From a virus, in the IMG/VR virus record IMGVR_UViG_3300042988_002169, positions 1 to 51,083 of that record: DNA of 51,083 bases. The stretch is one strand, 5' to 3'. Below the pieces are notes generated by a model that made no database searches, had not been told where the DNA came from, and worked only from the letters and a program-made list of their open reading frames with translations. Every line of letters starts with the position of its first letter. The first letter of the stretch is position 1. Positions 50,622-51,083 of the stretch are shown here, one piece after another. A program made the translations under genes and the position numbers.

Positions 50622-50941
50622 ATCAGTGGTCGATATCGATATTTTGTTTTAATTTCCTTAGTAAGATTATCAAAATATGGTATAATTTCATGAACATTTT
50701 TTGATCCTACGCCAGATGCAAACGCTTCGAATATTTTTTCCTTTTCTAGTTCATAATAGGTTAAGACAAATTCAAGTCTCGTCTTTTCATCTTTAGATAA
50801 AGTATTATTTAATAATGATTTTATTAAGTCTTCCCTTTCAATAATACGAGAAAGTTTTAATTTTCGAAGTTTAATTTCAGCAGCTGGATCTCCGATTTCT
50901 GCTGGCTTATTTGGACGATATGGCGCAGAGACTTTGTGCAT
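50618..50941 (-). CDS. Unknown 107-aa protein
   Basis: AAGGAG RBS immediately upstream of ATG 50941, and a promoter motif about 65 nt further up. Highly charged, helical (EIKLRKLKLSRIIEREDLIK; YYELEKEKIFEAFASG), reminiscent of small DNA-binding or anti-factor proteins. Converges on the 50349 gene. Confidence 0.68.
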   Translation of the reverse strand: MHKVSAPYRPNKPAEIGDPAAEIKLRKLKLSRIIEREDLIKSLLNNTLSKDEKTRLEFVLTYYELEKEKIFEAFASGVGSKNVHEIIPYFDNLTKEIKTKYRYRPLI

Positions 50942-51004
50942 AAAAATGCTCCTTAAAAAAATAATATTAAGAATATACCCTAAATAATAATTAGGATATT
51001 TCGA

Positions 51005-51023
51005 AATATAATATCTATATTAA
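51005..51023 (-). promoter_or_regulatory. Promoter motif for the 50618-50941 gene
   Basis: Minus strand: TTAATATAGATATTATATT, with TATTAT box; leader of about 55-60 nt to the ATG. Confidence 0.7.
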
Positions 51024-51035
51024 AACATAAAAAAA

Positions 51036-51083
51036 TTAATTATATTCAATCATTTTTTTATTTGCATTTTTAAAATCATCTGT
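51036..51083 (-). CDS. Possible 3' end of a further minus-strand gene (partial)
   Basis: The minus strand is open from the window edge and ends TDDFKNANKKMIEYN then TAA (51038-51036), directly before the promoter motif at 51005-51023. The other two minus frames stop within this stretch. Too short to identify. Confidence 0.35.
   Translation of the reverse strand, partial: TDDFKNANKKMIEYN

Noticed and set aside
1-51083. CRISPR arrays, insertion sequences and integrase/attachment sites
   Set aside because: No regularly spaced direct repeats with spacers, no transposase or integrase motif, and no terminal inverted repeats were seen.

Overview
The window is about 51 kb of very AT-rich DNA (mostly A/T at third codon positions) from a tailed, contractile-tail (myovirus-type) bacteriophage distantly related to the T4 supergroup. 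The evidence is a set of recognisable virion genes: large terminase, portal, prohead protease, major capsid protein, gp25-like baseplate wedge, tail sheath and tail tube. They sit next to a phage replication and nucleotide-metabolism block. No bacterial housekeeping operon, rRNA or convincing tRNA is visible. The host cannot be named from this sequence.

Layout. Positions 1-30808 are almost entirely plus-strand late/virion genes: terminase (interrupted by an intein), a 2215-aa tape-measure-like protein with two cell-wall-hydrolase modules, a baseplate/tube-like protein, a large unknown, a DnaB-type helicase, the portal, a DPxT-repeat protein, the prohead protease (interrupted by two group I introns), major capsid protein, a gp26-like Zn protein, gp25, several unknown structural proteins, sheath and tube. 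One minus-strand gene (22746-23546) interrupts this block. Positions 30865-45633 are minus-strand genes: the N-terminal half of a family B DNA polymerase, FolE, a phosphoribosyltransferase, QueE, a DEDD exonuclease, a class II glutamine amidotransferase, a YwbE-like protein, thymidylate kinase, QueC, the C-terminal half of the polymerase and an orphan intein-like protein, with many unknown small genes. Positions 38983-39957 hold no credible protein gene. They contain five consecutive short, structured, promoter-and-terminator-bounded transcription units that look like small RNAs. Positions 45800-51083 carry short operons in both directions: a DenV-like glycosylase, SSB, a HicA-like protein, a GNAT, Zn-ribbon proteins and small membrane proteins.

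How it fits together. FolE, QueE and QueC are three of the four preQ0-synthesis enzymes. With an adjacent class II amidotransferase they suggest that this phage makes a 7-deazaguanine base for its DNA; QueD and the insertion enzyme are not in this window. PolB (two polypeptides), the DnaB-type helicase, SSB, the exonuclease and thymidylate kinase form a replication set. A promoter motif with core TATAGATATWATA occurs 13 times, correctly oriented in front of minus- and plus-strand non-structural genes and each small RNA. A different motif, CCAGRAWATATAAATA, occurs twice in front of virion-side genes and resembles T4 late promoters.

Most unusual features: (1) the five-unit small-RNA array with pseudoknot and three-way-junction potential; (2) two related ORF-less group I introns in one prohead-protease gene, the first directly before the catalytic histidine codon; (3) a DNA polymerase split just before the YGDTDS motif with its halves about 9.5 kb apart, beside an intein-like protein that has lost its exteins, its splice-site residues and its endonuclease acids. 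All functional assignments come from motif recognition by eye; no database search was run.
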